A stretch of 64,000 nucleotides of DNA from Isoetes taiwanensis (GCA_021234155.1 JAJEKV010000038.1:11802290-11866289); one strand, 5' to 3'. Counted from the stretch's first letter, positions 33,162 to 46,050 are shown. Numbers and translations: made by a program. The notes: a model not told the origin generated them from the letters alone.

Positions 33162-36048
33162 AAAATTCTAAAATACTATCCAACATCAACAATACCATCT
33201 AGACAAGAAATTCCCTCAAGGTTAACCAATTGTGGACCACTTGTGTGTCGCAAAACACAACAGGATTATGTAATCACAAGGGAATTCCTAAGACTAAATT
33301 AATTACTAGGCACAAGGCTTATGATTGAGATTCTATAAGGGCCATTAGATCATGAAACGCGTCAATGCAACAATGCGAAAGCTTATGTTAAATTAACTAC
33401 ATCTCAATCAACACACATTCCCCAAGAAAATACCATCTAAGCATAAGTCCTGCAACCCAACCTAAAACTATTGCAAAGGTTTTAACAGTGGAGTGACTTA
33501 TATATTGGCAAGGGCAAGTCAACAAAGATGCAAGTAAAAAATGATCTAAAGCTCCAAAACTAGATAGGCAAACCAAGTAGGTTACACAAAAGCAAAAAGT
33601 TAGAATGATCTAAAGACTAACATTATCACTATTCCTTAAAACAAGATCAAAGGTCAAGGACGATTTCTCAATATGAAGAGAGTATATGGATAAAAAAGCC
33701 TACAGGCGAAGCTTGATGGTGCATATAAAAGATGCGCGATGTGATTTGTGAAAGAGCAGAAAAAAGATGTGGAAGAAGTTACATAACTCTAATGAACAAG
33801 TATAGTTCAAGACACTAGGATTGCTAGCAATATGCAAGGGCAAAAAATAAGTTCTCCAGCTCATAAAAAAGTATCAAGGATTCAATCCGATAAGCCTCAA
33901 GAGAACTTATAAAGTCAAAATACCTCGGAGCCAAGAGGCCTCAAATTTGTAAAGTCACCAATCCAACTAAAAAGTAAAAATACTTCGAATCAAGAAGCTT
34001 CTCCTCCAACGAATGTAGCGGGACACCTTCCAATAATTAATGAAGTTCCAAATGATTGTTGGCGCCTACAAGACCCTGCACTTGGCATTTCACAACAATA
34101 AGACAACAACAATAGGACCTCGATGCATGCCCAACGACACTGAATTGATCCAGCTTAGTCACAAAGATATTCCTCGGAACATCGTTGCATGAAATCCGTG
34201 CTCAACGGTTCATCTTTAGTCTTGATGAACTCTCGCATGCTGCACTGGAAAAATGAGAAAGCAAAAGGAACTGGAAGACTGCAGTTAGAACACAAGGATA
34301 CTGCACCAGAATGCAAAAACTTCTCCATGCAAAATGAACTGAAGGCAATGCACAGAACAGAAACACGACTAAAACTGCAATTAGCTTATATAGCTCGTAT
34401 CTCAACAAAATTAGTTCATATCAAATTACATAAGTATAAATGTCAATCCAACCAAATAGATAAGGTCCACCACTAATCTACTTCCAGCCAGAATCTAGAT
34501 TAGAAAGCAATGGGCAAAATAGACTAGAACAAGTAATGTTAAAGGCTGTAGACAAGCAAGACCACATTCCATCTTCCTGAGAAAGAGCAGCATACTTGGC
34601 TTACCTTACCTTATCTTACTTTATCTCGCTTACATAACGTCCTTTAAATATCTCCTTAGGCTTCTGCTTTGCCAGCGATGTCGTACTGCTTTAACAATGC
34701 AGCAAACCAGTTCAGGCAAATGACCAAATTCATATCCTGTTGTGAGTCACTAATCTATCTGCAGTAAGCAACATTTCTCTATACCTCAATACTGCATTGA
34801 TAAAGACCTATAGAGAGGTGCATTCCAAGGCATAAGGTAGATGGGAATATGTTGCATAAATCTACAGCTAAAGTGGTCTGGTAGACTAAATAATTAACTA
34901 CAGTAATTTCAACAAGCAAGGTTATATCTATTAAATATAATGGGAATCTAATAAAAATGAGAGGAATTGGAAGAACAGATGACGAAAAACAAGAACAAAA
35001 CTACATGGATAACACTTAACTTCGTTTGGAACACATCTCTTGCAATTTAAAAGGAGATCTCATTGACCAACCACATAGACAGCTACAACTTAGTAACTTG
35101 AGCATTGGAGCATACAAACAGCAAAATACCTTGGTGAGGTTGTAGCACCGCTGACACAGAAAGCTATGGATGTCACAAGTTGAGAAAAATCAATGCGGCT
35201 GGCATCCACAGTGAAATCGTGGATCCAAAAAGATAGCAGGCAAGGATAACATGACAGGTGCAACACACCTAAGCTATACCAATGGCAGCTGACATGAACT
35301 AGGTTCAAGCTGGCTTATGCAAAGCATAGAAAACAGAGGAAAATAAACCGAAACTTATCACCTGAGCAGATTGTGGAGTCCAGAAAGCTGCAAATCAGAT
35401 ATGTTGAAGACGTGAAAGCGACAGTCTTGAACATCGTGAGCAATCCAAACCCAGCCGTTGCCTAAAGCATGTGCCTTCGAGACTCTTAACACGGTTTGGA
35501 TTCAAAACTCTTCAAGAAAAAGACTTGCAACATGGCAAGAACGAATTGTATGTAGCTTGGATTCGAACCTGTAGCTGCGACTCAGAAGCACAACAATCAA
35601 GGCAAATAAGAACAGCGGGCTATAGGTGCCGCAAATAGAGAAAAGGCAGATCGGCTTCCATGCATCCCTCTGGATTTTCAAAATAGGAAGCGACCTGGAG
35701 TAATTAACCAAGAGAACACCAAGTATGAAGAAAACTAAGCCTGTAATCTCAAACCCTGAATCTGCGAATTGTAAGTGGCACTAGCTCCTAAAAAATGAAC
35801 TGGCTTTTGGATTCATCCTGTAACTTGAAAGAACTCCCGGTATGAGCGCCGGACTAAAACGGGGCGCAGACATGATAAGCGAAGCCAGAACTATCACTGC
35901 TTCCGATAGATTGGAAGCAAAGGAACAAGGAGAAAACATACAAATAACATAACAAAGCAGCCAGATGATTTGATGCTCAGAATAAAAGCCTGTAAAGAAG
36001 GTATGAAGATGAGCCAACGCCAAATCACAAAAATTGAGTGCAGCGGCT

Positions 36049-36197
36049 GGGCATGCGACTAAAAAGGGGGAGGCTCAAAGACGGCTGATGAAAATGGGAG
36101 GAATGCAACAAGGCTATAAATACTCCAAGAGAAACTCTCTCAACTAGCCTCAAGAAGCGGATTTATCTGCTAATCTCAAAACGCAGATAAATGCATC
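36049..36197 (+). repeat. Insertion 1 conserved 3' end, copy 2
   Basis: Second copy of the 150-bp end. Contains GGCTATAAATACTCC (36105), the inverted copy of the element start (36140-36157), the stem 36161-36170 with 36183-36192, then GCATC before the host copia codons resume. Confidence 0.9.
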
Positions 36198-37230
36198 ATT
36201 GTTAGAACAAAAATTACCATGCCGCCATTGTCTCCTAAAGCAAAAAAAATCATGTTGACCCTCTTTCCCAAACCCTTGTTTTGAGACTCTAAAGCATCCA
36301 GAACTCTTGAATTACTTCATGTTGACCTATGTGGACCAATCAAACCCTCAACTCTGCAAGGAGCTCAATATTTCATGTTGATTTTTGATGATTACTCTCG
36401 GAAGCATTTTGTGTATATGCTACACAACAAGAGTGAGGCCTTCACACAATTTACAGCTTTTCTTCTTGAAGTAGAGAGATCTACAGGCAACAAACTAGTT
36501 GTTCTCAAAAGTGATGGAGGTGGAGAATTTACTTCAAATCCCTTTAAGGATTTCTGTACAAGGGATTTAGCATCAGATCACAACTCCCTATATATCTGAA
36601 CAAAAATGGCAGAGCAGAGCATGCAAATAGGACCATTATTGAGATGGCTAGAATAATGCTCAGCGCTCGACAAGTTCCAACATAATTTTGGGGGGAAGCT
36701 GTCTTACTGCAGTAATCTTACAAACAGAGTTCCTCACAGTGGTATCAACAATCAGCTGCCAGAAGTAGTTTGGTCAAGAAGATCTGTACGTCTCAAGCAT
36801 TTAAAAGATTTTTGTTGTCTTGCTTTTGCACTTGTTCTCAATCAGCTAAAGTTTTCTACTAAATCAAAGGGTTGTGTGTTCATTGTCTATTGCACAACTC
36901 GAAAAGCCTATAGGTTGTTTGATCTGCATCAAAGAACTTTACTGATCACTGCGTATGCATCCTTCAATGAGTTTGAATTTTGTTTTCCTGTCAAATGCAC
37001 CACCCTCATTCATTCTGGTTGAAGAAGAAATTCCATTACACGCCACTTTTTCAACACCTAATCCATCTACACCCTTGAATCGTGTTGAAGAACCTCTGCC
37101 ACTAAGCCCCATCCCTGAGTCTCCTGAACCTCCTACTATTGCAATTCCATGTAGGCCTTCCAGAGCTCGAAGACCTCCTGTATGGGCAAGAAGACTATGT
37201 GTCTCATACCTCTTAACAACCCATTGAGCC
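36198..37230 (+). pseudogene. Copia integrase, CC half and catalytic core
   Basis: Resumes with L-L-E-Q-K-L-P-C-R-H-C, the Cys pair of the integrase zinc-binding domain. Then L-H-V-D-L-C-G-P-I (first catalytic Asp, about 36330), F-D-D-Y-S-R-K, L-K-S-D-G-G-G-E-F (second Asp, about 36510). After a frameshift near 36570 comes K-N-G-R-A-E-H-A-N-R-T-I-I-E-M-A-R, with the catalytic Glu kept. Several stops (36259 region, 36690). The C-terminal part is proline-rich with R-P-S-R-A-R-R-P-P near 37160. Non-functional. Confidence 0.92.
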
Positions 37231-37276
37231 ATCATCCTATGAACTAGTCATTCTTACACCTGAGAAGTCCCAATGG

Positions 37277-37951
37277 ATGGAAGCAATGAAAAAGGAATAT
37301 GAATCAATTATTGAAGCCAATACTTGGAGCGTTGTCCCCAGGTCTGCAAATCACCCTGTGGTTGGATCTAGGTGGGTTTTCAAGCTCAAATACAACTTTG
37401 CGGGAGAAATATCACGTTTCAAAGCTCGCTTTGTAGCCAAGGGTTTTAGCCAAATTCCTGGAATTGATTTTGACCAAACGTATGCCCCAGTAGCCAGAAT
37501 GACTTCAATCCGAGTCTTACTTGCTCATGCCACAAAAAATCATTTCCATATTCATCAATTAGATGTGAGCAATGCCTTTCTACATGGGGATCTTGCTGAA
37601 ACTGTTTATATTGAACAACCTGAAGGATTTGCCACTGGATCTACTCTAGACTCTGTTTGTATACTGCACAAAGTGCTCTATGGCCTAAGACAAGCACCTC
37701 GTGCATGGTATGCTAAGCTCCATCAAACTTTAACTGACCTCTTGTTAATTCTTAGTTATGCAGATCCCAGCATCTACATTCGTCATGATGTCTCACCATT
37801 GTTTGTCATATGTTATGTGGATGATCTTCTCATCATTGCAGCCAATGAAAAGGACCTCAACCTTCTGAAATCTCAGCTTCAAAGCAATTTCAAGATGAAA
37901 GACCTTGGCCAGGTACATTATTTTCTTGGCATAGAAATGTCATATGATTAG
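37277..37951 (+). pseudogene. Copia reverse transcriptase
   Basis: A 224-residue frame with the full copia-type core: E-A-M-K-K-E-Y-E-S-I, N-T-W-S-V-V-P, G-S-R-W-V-F-K-L-K, F-K-A-R-F-V-A-K-G-F-S-Q, D-Q-T-Y-A-P-V-A-R, Q-L-D-V-S-N-A-F-L-H-G (first Asp), V-L-Y-G-L-R-Q-A-P-R-A-W-Y, then C-Y-V-D-D-L-L-I-I (catalytic Asp pair, about 37820) and F-K-M-K-D-L-G. The domain is intact up to TAG at 37949, just after the Y-F-L-G-I box, so this copy is better preserved than gag. Confidence 0.95.
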
Positions 37952-38159
37952 CTCCATGAAACATACCAAATACTCGCAAAATCTGATCCAAAATCTCAAC
38001 CTTTCTGACCGTCATCCAGTTAAAATACCCATGGAAACAAACTTGTAACCTCTATTTCCAAATGATCCAAAATGCTCCCCAAACATGCAGTATTTTGGTG
38101 ACAATTATCGAAGCATCATTGGATCATTGAACTTTGCAGCCTTGACCACATGACCAGAT

Positions 38160-38636
38160 TTGTCTCTTGTCACATGTAAACTCAGTCAGTTCTCTGTCTC
38201 CCCAAAACAAACTCATTGCACTGCTCTCAAAAGATGTCTCAGGTATCTTGCTCGCATAATTGATTATGGCATCATGCACAATGCAAAGAACACTAGAGAT
38301 CTTCTTGGCTATTCTGATTCTGACTGGGCAGGAAACTTACATAATAGAACCTCAACTTCAGGCTATGCATTCATCATTGCAGGGGGTATCATAAGCTGGA
38401 AAAGCACTAAGCAGAAATATGTGGCCCAGTCCACAACCGAGGCTGAATATATAGCACTTGCTAATGCAAGTAATGGGACAGTATGGCTACAACAACTCTA
38501 CATGGATTTGGGCATACATATTGATCTCCCACTGATCATTTTCTATGACAACCAGGGCGCAATTGCCATTTCTAAAAATCCAGTGATGCATGCCCGAATG
38601 AAACATATTGATATTAAGTTTCATGTGGTTAGGTAG
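38160..38636 (+). pseudogene. Copia RNase H
   Basis: A frame with R-C-L-R-Y-L-A, G-Y-S-D-S-D-W-A-G (first catalytic Asp), S-T-S-G-Y-A-F, S-W-K-S-T-K-Q-K-Y-V-A-Q-S-T-T-E-A-E-Y-I-A-L (catalytic Glu), and Y-D-N-Q-G-A-I (last Asp). It degrades RNA in the RNA-DNA hybrid. The link to reverse transcriptase (37950-38160) is decayed. Confidence 0.93.
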
Positions 38637-38788
38637 TTGGTTGAGGAAGGAAAGACCAAAATTGATTACTGCTGCACAAATGATATGGTACAGATGTTCT
38701 GACAAAAGCTCTTGCCAAATCTGAAGATGGACAAAAATCTGAAGCAGCTTGGAATGTTTTAAACAGGTTCAAATTGATCTTGTACCTT

Positions 38789-38799
38789 TTGAGGAGGCG
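38789..38799 (+). other. Copia polypurine tract
   Basis: TTGAGGAGGCG ends one base before the 3' LTR start TGTTGG at 38800, the position and composition expected for the plus-strand primer. Confidence 0.75.
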
Positions 38800-38977
38800 T
38801 GTTGGATATCAAAAGGTTTACGAGCTTGGAAGTATCTGGAAGCATCTATTTTTATTTATGCTGAATTTACTCCTTGAATTGTGCTTAGTTAAACGGTTCC
38901 TTGTTTTACTCTGAGTTTCTAAACTTAAGGCTTGTGTTAAGCCTAAGATTGTGTTGTTATGGCATATAAAATGCATT
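38800..38977 (+). repeat. Copia 3' LTR, left part
   Basis: First 178 bp of the 3' LTR. It aligns to 27892-28069 with eight differences, all transitions, and is interrupted at ATGCATT by insertion 2; the LTR continues at 46203. Confidence 0.95.
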
Positions 38978-39946
38978 CCTAGGATGGGTCCTATGATAGG
39001 CATATACTGGCCAAGTGAAGTGGTGTTCTCATTGAGCTTTGTAAAACATTGAGTACAATGGATCCCTCACTAGGGATAGATAAATTTGAAAATATGAACT
39101 TTAAATGCTCCGAAACTAGACCATCATCGAGAGCATGATAAAAGCTGAAGAATACAACATAAAAAAATGGTTTAATCCGCCAGTTGGTCGATGCAAAGAT
39201 GAGAAGACTCGGTGACTGCTCCTCATCGGGAAGAAGAACCACGCCTTCTTAGGTTTTTGAGGAAACCCAAGCAAACAGTTGCAGCACGACCCCACGCACT
39301 ATGGTAACCACAAAGCCTTAAACAATCCTGCAGAATCAAGGCTGAAAGAAAAATAATCCGTCAATGAGTTAGATGCCATAGGCAAGAAGACTCGGAGGCT
39401 CCAGGGCCACGCCGAGAAAGAAACAACAGCCGACCAATCGGGAACCGTCCGCGGAATGACCATCGCGGGAAAAAACAACCGATTAGTGCTGTCTCGGAGG
39501 CTACAGCGCCACGCCGAGAAAAACAATAAATATGACCTCGGAGGCAACAGCGCCACGCCGAGAGAAAACATGAATAATAAATATTGACTCAGAGGCTACA
39601 AAGCCACACCGAGAGAAAGCATGAATGAATAAATAAATAAAATACTAGTGCCATGCCGAGAAAGAGTAAACCAATAAGTATGCCTCAAAAGGCAACAAAG
39701 CCAGAGGAAATAAAGAATGCAAATTTAAAGGACATAGAAAAAGAAATAACGAACACGATCAAATGAAAAAACCATCAAGGGAGGGAGGGTGAGGGAAACT
39801 GATAGGATAGAGAAGAAGGAGAAAACTAGCTCAAGAGAACGCCGATAACAGAACAATGAAGAGAGGCTGAATAAATAGGAGGAGTGACAAATGGACGTCC
39901 CCATCCAAGGAATGTCGGTTCTATTGCTGTCGCAATAGAACCGTGG
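38974..39946 (+). mobile_element. Insertion 2, short unit A
   Basis: About 970 bp, non-coding. Holds the CTCGG...CCGAG repeat cluster (39391-39661). Its interior is unlike unit B; only the terminal 39 bp and 150 bp are shared. Confidence 0.7.
39391..39661. repeat. Cluster of CTCGG...CCGAG hairpin repeats
   Basis: At least four units of the form CTCGGAGGCTACAGCGCCAC followed by GCCGAGAAA, starting near 39392, 39493, 39538 and a decayed one near 39587, plus a partial near 39648. Spacing varies from 45 to 100 bp. Each unit can fold because CTCGG pairs with CCGAG. Confidence 0.8.
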
Positions 39947-39950
39947 CATT
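39800..39950 (+). repeat. Insertion 2 conserved 3' end, copy 1
   Basis: Begins TGATAGGATAGAG; only a few substitutions separate it from 46051-46202. Holds the internal inverted copy of the 5' end and the terminal 11-bp stem. Confidence 0.92.
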
Positions 39951-41232
39951 CCTAGGATGGGTCCTATGATAGGCATATACTGGCCGATAGAAGAGGAACA
40001 AACTCAAAAAACTACTCAGCATGGAAACTGAAAGGACGAGAAGCTAAAGAGAAATATAGTATAAAGAAAGGGAGAAACAAGTCTACAAGGTCACTGGAAA
40101 AGAATGCATAGATAAAGCTGATGGCAATCAGAGTAAAAACGAAGGAAGAGGAAACTAAGAAAAAATGGAGGAAAAAGGGGATAAAGAGAAGACAGAGACA
40201 AAGGAATAATGAGGAAGCAGAAAAATCAAGTAATGCCGGAATGCAAACAATGGGATAAATAAAAATGAAGGAGAACACGATGGAGGAATGCTATGAGAGA
40301 TGGAAGGGGGAACATAAGAATGAAGAAGACAATGGAAAAATGCAGTAAGAGATGAGGGAATGAACTTATGGGACAACAGCAGACAGAGCCACGAACATGA
40401 AGTCATCATCAAAGTAACGATCTCAAATGACTAATGTCCAATAAATACTACACTAACAAAGATACTATCAAAGCAAACTATCCTAACTAGCAATAGAAAA
40501 AGAGCAAGAGGACAAAGAAACCAAAGAAGGAACCAATGTGACTAATATAGTAATAATGTCACTAGAGTTAAACGAAACAATAAGCTGAAGAAAATAAATT
40601 AAGGAAACAATGCAAACACAAAGAAAATAGAGAAATGATATCAAAATGGAGCTACCGAGATAATGAGGAGTGTATAGTAAATGGAGCGCACCAAACCCAT
40701 AATGAAGCATGTAGAATCTAATAAAAGCGATTGAAAATGTGGAATAAAGAAAGGGAGGAACGAGTCTACAAAGGTCACTGCAACAAAATAGAATGCACAA
40801 ATGAAGCTGATGGGACACATGGAACAAGTGGAGTAAATCCACAAATAGAGACAACAAAGGATCAATGCGAAAGACAGAAACAAACACCCAACTGACCCAA
40901 GTGACCCAATATAAAACACCTAGAAACAAACAAATCGACTGATAGACTGGAACAAATGGAGAAAAAGGCACCAAGTACTGGGAAAAAAAGGAAAATATGG
41001 AAAAGAGATGAGCAAAGGAGGGAAAAAAGCACATTTAGATAATGAAGCAATGGCAAATGGATGGATTAGAATAGCAAAAACATGTCCAGGGAATACCTAA
41101 TAACTGGAATGATAATATCAAGAAAAGAAACAGAACCTAAAGCAAAAAGGACAACTGTGATAAACCGGACTAAGTGCAGCAAAAGATGGAAAAGAGAGTG
41201 TTGAGACAAAAACAAACAAATCCATGAATGTG

Positions 41233-41320
41233 AACAACAACAACAACAATAAATAAACAATAACAATAAATAATAAATAACAAAAAATAAACAACAACAA
41301 CAACAACAACAACAATAACA

Positions 41321-41397
<77 letters not shown>

Positions 41398-41398
41398 C
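41233..41398 (+). repeat. (AAC)n microsatellite
   Basis: Imperfect AACAACAAT/AAATAAC at the left, then a pure AAC run from about 41330 to 41398. It lies inside unit B of insertion 2. Confidence 0.95.
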
Positions 41399-41790
41399 GA
41401 AAGAAGAGAATTGATGGATTAAAGAGTACTACGTCAACAAAGGTTATGATAAGGCTGAACTGACGTAGCTAGAAAGGAGAAAGGGAGCAATAAGCCCAAA
41501 GAACCATGGGGAAAGCCAGACAACAAGAGCAATTTTAGGCGAACAGAACGAAAGGTGTCATGAAAGAGAGAGCCAGCGGTACAAAGGGCAATAAGAAATA
41601 TACGAGTAAGGGAGCCAGCATAGCATAGGATAATCAAGAAAGAGGGAGCAACTAAGCAATACATATTGATGGCAATACTAAGAAACGACACAACGCAAGA
41701 CAAAGAGAAATAAAATGGACACCATGATCAAAGATAATAAACGGGTTAAGCGAATAATGGTACGAGTAGCGTGGACGGAGTGTCATGGTG

Positions 41791-41990
41791 CTAGACGAAC
41801 CATAGCTATAACTTTATAAAAAACCACCAAATAATGCATATTAAACGAGAGCACCAAGGCCAACAGAAGCAACTGAACCTAACTTGTAAGGATAGCAAAA
41901 TATATGCTAGACGAATCATAGCCATAACTTTATAAAACGCCAAATAATGCATATTAAATGAGAGCACCAAGGCCAATAGAAGCAACTGAA
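41791..41990 (+). repeat. Tandem duplication, ~116-bp spacing
   Basis: CTAGACGAACCATAGCTATA at 41791 recurs as CTAGACGAATCATAGCCATA at 41907. Both are followed by CTTTATAAAA, AAATAATGCATATTAAA and GAGAGCACCAAGGCCAA with a few changes. Confidence 0.9.
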
Positions 41991-44775
41991 TATGAAGTAT
42001 ATCCAACTTATCGAAGAAGGATGAACAAAGACGGAGACAATACAATCGTATCGCCAAACAAAAACAATCATCTAACTACGTACAACGGCAACCAATGCAC
42101 CCCCCCAACAAAGAATTAATCTCAAAGCTGATCACAAAGCACCCCTAAAGGATATCAAGCATGACTAAAGATGCCTAAAAAAGGAGAGTAGTGGATGAGA
42201 ACCGTCCTGGATAAAAAAGCTCAACAAGAGATGGAACTCATGAAGTATAGAGCTAACTAAAAACTAGATAGATACAGAAAAATTCATGAAAAAACAAAGT
42301 AACTAGAGAGTAAGAACTGAAGAAAAAATGGGAGAAAGAAACTACTTACCAAAAAATAGCTAGATGCTAAAAAGCTTATGAAATAACTAGAAACTAAAAT
42401 CGAGCTACAACTGAAGCAAGAACGGGAGAAGACAAGACCACAGCAAATTGGGGGAAAAAGGGCCAAGGGTGCAAATACACAAACCAGACGACTAAAACCG
42501 AGTATTAAATATGACCCATATGGAATATTTGATAACACATGCTTGAAGGGGCCACTACAATAAACATGTTAGAAGAAAGAATCCACACGAAGTGAAGGGC
42601 TAATAGAATATATAATGGACCACAAGAAGCAATGGGCTAAATCAAGAACAAAAGGAAGGGAATGGGGCATATGAAGTACAAAAGATCCAGAAGATAGAGA
42701 GGAACAAAGGGAAAGGATTAATGTGGCAAAGGCCTAAAGGGGCTAACTAGAGCTAAAGAACCTTGATGTGCGAGTGCAAAAATAAGATAACCAGAAGGAG
42801 ATGAGCCAAGATAGTTGGAAAATAGCTAAAGAAAATATCAGAGAACTGAAATTAGCTAGCAGAGCAAAGATATAATCCACGATGCATAATAGCCCAAATA
42901 GTCCAAGTAGCGAGCAGCAAAGCTAAAACAATGATTTTGCAAACCCATGCAACTTAGATGGCAACCAAAAGGCTAAGATTACCAAATAATGCAACCGTTT
43001 AGCCAAACCAAAATCCAAAATGCATCATTTCATGCTGGAGAATGAGAAATATATGCGACGATAAAATGAACCATGGGCCTAATACACATCATCAAAAAAT
43101 GTCTGCAAAGCGAACACAACAAGAACGTCAATGCAGAATAGACCAACATGTAAAAACGAGAAAATTATCAATATCCACGACAAAGATGGGAACAAAAACG
43201 AGACCAGATGCAGCGGTGGGTTCAATTCTCAGAAAAGCTAACTGACAAAATGGCAAAAGACAACCAGATAATGAGAAAAACGAGAATCATAATCTTGGTT
43301 GAGATATGATTCTGTATTACAATTCGGTGGTGGAACTTTGGGACACCCCTGGGGGAATGCACCAGGTGCAGTAGAATGATCAGACAAAGTGGCCAACGAA
43401 CATACAATGGTGAGTTAATGGAGCAAAGGAGTGGTTGATGGAGGAAGAACATGAGAGCATAAATCCTGGAGCAGGTAACATGGTCAAACATCTAGGCCAT
43501 TAAGGGAACTAGGAAACATCGCTACATAACACATCAAAAAACAAAGGAATAAAACAATAAAAAAACAATCTTGAACCAGAACAATGGAACTTGGACAATG
43601 GAAAGTACTCATAGCCAACCGAAAATACGAACTAGAGAAACATGGATGTAATATCCAAGAACAAACCAACATAGCCAAAAAGTATGCATTAAATGAAACT
43701 ATGAAGAATGTCTAAAAATGGAACAACATCTAGCAAGTATGGGTGACCAAATGTGGACAACCACTCACCATGAATACCAACCCACCATGACTACGTAGCA
43801 GGACTAATCATCAAGACGTACCATGAGTGGCCAAGTCAAATAACAATATAAATAGAAATTCATAACTCACATACACCTGTATATCATAGGGAAATTGCAA
43901 AAGCACTAGGCTCTTCAATACTTCCAAAGAAATCAACGAGTGGAATCATACCATGAAATACGAAAAATTAGGAAAAGATAAACAGTCGTCTATGGGGCAA
44001 GACCTCTCATAGTTATGTTAGAGGTGTTAAAAATATCATGCCAAATGTCAGCATCAAAAGTATAGCAAATCGAATCTACAAACAAACTGCATGTAAATAT
44101 GGGAGAGGACCAGCAAAGCTAGGATGGAATGAAAAACAACCATGCCAAATAGTAGCACCAAAACATGGCAAGAACCTCCAAGAAGAAGACAAAGAGGAGT
44201 CCAACCAACCAATTGGTAGAAAAAGCTCGATCAACCGCAAAAAGTACAAATGTGACATCATTAGGCGAATGTGGAAACTATCTTTGCCAGATGGTGAAAA
44301 TATAAAGAACCGTAAAACACTCAAAGCGATGCAGACAAAAGGAGAAAAGATCCTGTTACAAAGGTTTCGTGAAATTGAAACGACCTTTAACGTACTAAAG
44401 AATACTCGAAACAACCAAATAGCCATAACTATAAAATCGTCCGATATGTACCTGAAATGACCTCCATCCCTACGTGTCCAATGGAAGAACTGAAACCTCC
44501 ACCCATACGTTCCAATGGGAAAATCTATTCCAAAGCCCGACCTATAGAAAAGAAAGGGAGAATATGGAGAGTGGCGCAAGGGGGAGGCCAAATAAGTGCC
44601 CCCGTGGAGACACAAAATGAACTTGATAAATAAAAAAATTGCTTGAAGAAGAAAAAGAAAAATGTTGAAATCCTGCCTTCACACAAACAAAACAAACACA
44701 TTAGATAACAAACGGCCACCAACAAAAACGTTACTCTGAGACATTTTAGTAAAAACTTAAATAACATAAAGCATA

Positions 44776-44865
44776 AAGCATATTATAGTGGAAGAAGTTA
44801 TGACTGGCTACGCCCAACCTAAGCATATTATAGTGGAAGAGGTTATGACTGGCTACGCCCAACCT
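44776..44865 (+). repeat. 45-bp tandem duplication
   Basis: AAGCATATTATAGTGGAAGA begins both units (44776 and 44821); they differ at one base (GAAGAAG against GAAGAGG). Confidence 0.95.
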
Positions 44866-46050
44866 AAGAGGGACACATGGCAGCCCTGGCAGGCCAAAAC
44901 CATGAAGTGTGCAAAGGCGGTGGCCACCGATTCCCTGATAACATTTGAAGATGCCAATCTGATATACATCATAAACCATGAAAACACAAAGGAAGCTGCA
45001 AGCTGTAAAAACAAACGTAGAATCTATAGACGCAGCCTGCTTTAACAAGACATTTAACAAGACAGAAGAATCTACAGGTTAAGCAAGAAGGCGCCAGGAT
45101 CGAATCAGGAAGACGGGAGGCTACAATTTCAAGCAAGAATCCGGGTTAAAGCAACAGGAAACAGAGCCAGAAACTAGATGTTCAGAGGCAGAGGATGATG
45201 ACGTCTATGCAGCCGAAGAAACCCAGCCCGTCAGGGAAGCTTAAGCTATCACTATTGGTGAATCGTAAAGGACAGAGGACCAGAAAAAGCGACCAATACA
45301 AGACAACAGTTCACGGTTAAAGGAAAAAGCCCCGGTTGGGCATGAATCTGGACAAAGCAAGGCAACTGGAGAACAGATTCGAGCAAGCAAAACTGGAACA
45401 AACATATGGGAATAGGGCAAAAGAAATGGCCCGTCTGGGTCGTGGAACAACTCCCGAAGAAACAACAGAATAAGGGAACTCAAACTTCAATTCTTATTGG
45501 CAGACGAATCTGGCTGCGGCATATCAGACAGGAGATAACCAACAACAAATAGGGAAAACCACAATAAATAGGAATACAGAAGCACCGGATAAAACCATCA
45601 ACAATCAGTAAACAGAGAAACTAACCGATCTTGATGAATCATGCTAGCAATCCTGAATCAGAGGCCCAAAACCTGTCTGAACCTAAGGCGACCAAGCATC
45701 GAGCAAAGAATAGCTCCGTCCGAAGGAAACACAAGCAAAAAACTAGCGCAAAGCAATCGAATTAGTGAGTAAAAACTTCGATCTCATACCTGGAAAGCTG
45801 TCAGATGCAACTCGGTGGAAAAACGCACAATTTTTTGAATGCAAGTCATCCCTGCCAAGAAGTATTTGGAGGCAAATCGCTCCAGAAAAACACCGGCTTC
45901 GGATCTAGGCAGCATAAGTTGAAAAAGACAAAGTTTTGGATGCAGGGCAGAAGCGTGCGTGTATAATCTAGGCACGGATAAGTCTCTAACACAAAGCCAG
46001 AAGAGCGATGGATGAAACTAGAGATGATGAAACTAGGAGGAGATGGGAAA

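Larger units (their letters stand above)
29628..36197 (+). mobile_element. Insertion 1: head-to-tail pair of hairpin-ended elements (Helitron2-like)
   Basis: Unit A is 29628-30389 (762 bp) and unit B 30390-36197 (about 5.8 kb), same orientation, end to end. Both begin CTTCTAGAGCCTAGTTGC (about 47 bp shared) and share the last ~150 bp (30242-30389 and 36049-36197). The 5' 18 bases pair with an inverted copy TCAACTAGCCTCAAGAAG (30333 and 36140; 15 of 18), placed internal to a terminal stem ATTTATCTGC / GCAGATAAAT (30354-30385 and 36161-36192). No target duplication: the host reading frame is restored exactly by joining 29627 to 36198. Asymmetric inverted repeats plus a 3' hairpin are hallmarks of Helitron2/Helentron elements. 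No Rep/helicase coding is present, so the assignment is by structure only. Confidence 0.6.
30390..36197 (+). mobile_element. Insertion 1, long unit B
   Basis: About 5.8 kb, purine-rich on the plus strand, no replication-protein coding seen. It holds an ORF1-only LINE derivative (32368-33161, minus). The remaining frames are short and lack domains. It ends in the hairpin at 36161-36192. Confidence 0.65.

Noticed and set aside
36080-36197. CTGATGA near GAAA in the insertion 1 end, considered as a hammerhead ribozyme (retrozyme-like)
   Set aside because: The stems needed between the boxes do not form well, and copy 1 has CTGATGG, so the core is not conserved.
44038-44460. 140-residue plus-strand frame in insertion 2, considered as a possible replication protein
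   Set aside because: Lys/Asn/Ile-rich with no Rep HUH motif or helicase motif; explained by base composition.
40012-44767. Long minus-strand frames rich in Phe, Leu, Ser and Cys that look like membrane proteins
   Set aside because: The plus strand is A/G-rich there, so the complement reads as hydrophobic codons. Several frames overlap, no start context or domain is visible, and the composition is uniform. Treated as non-coding element interior.
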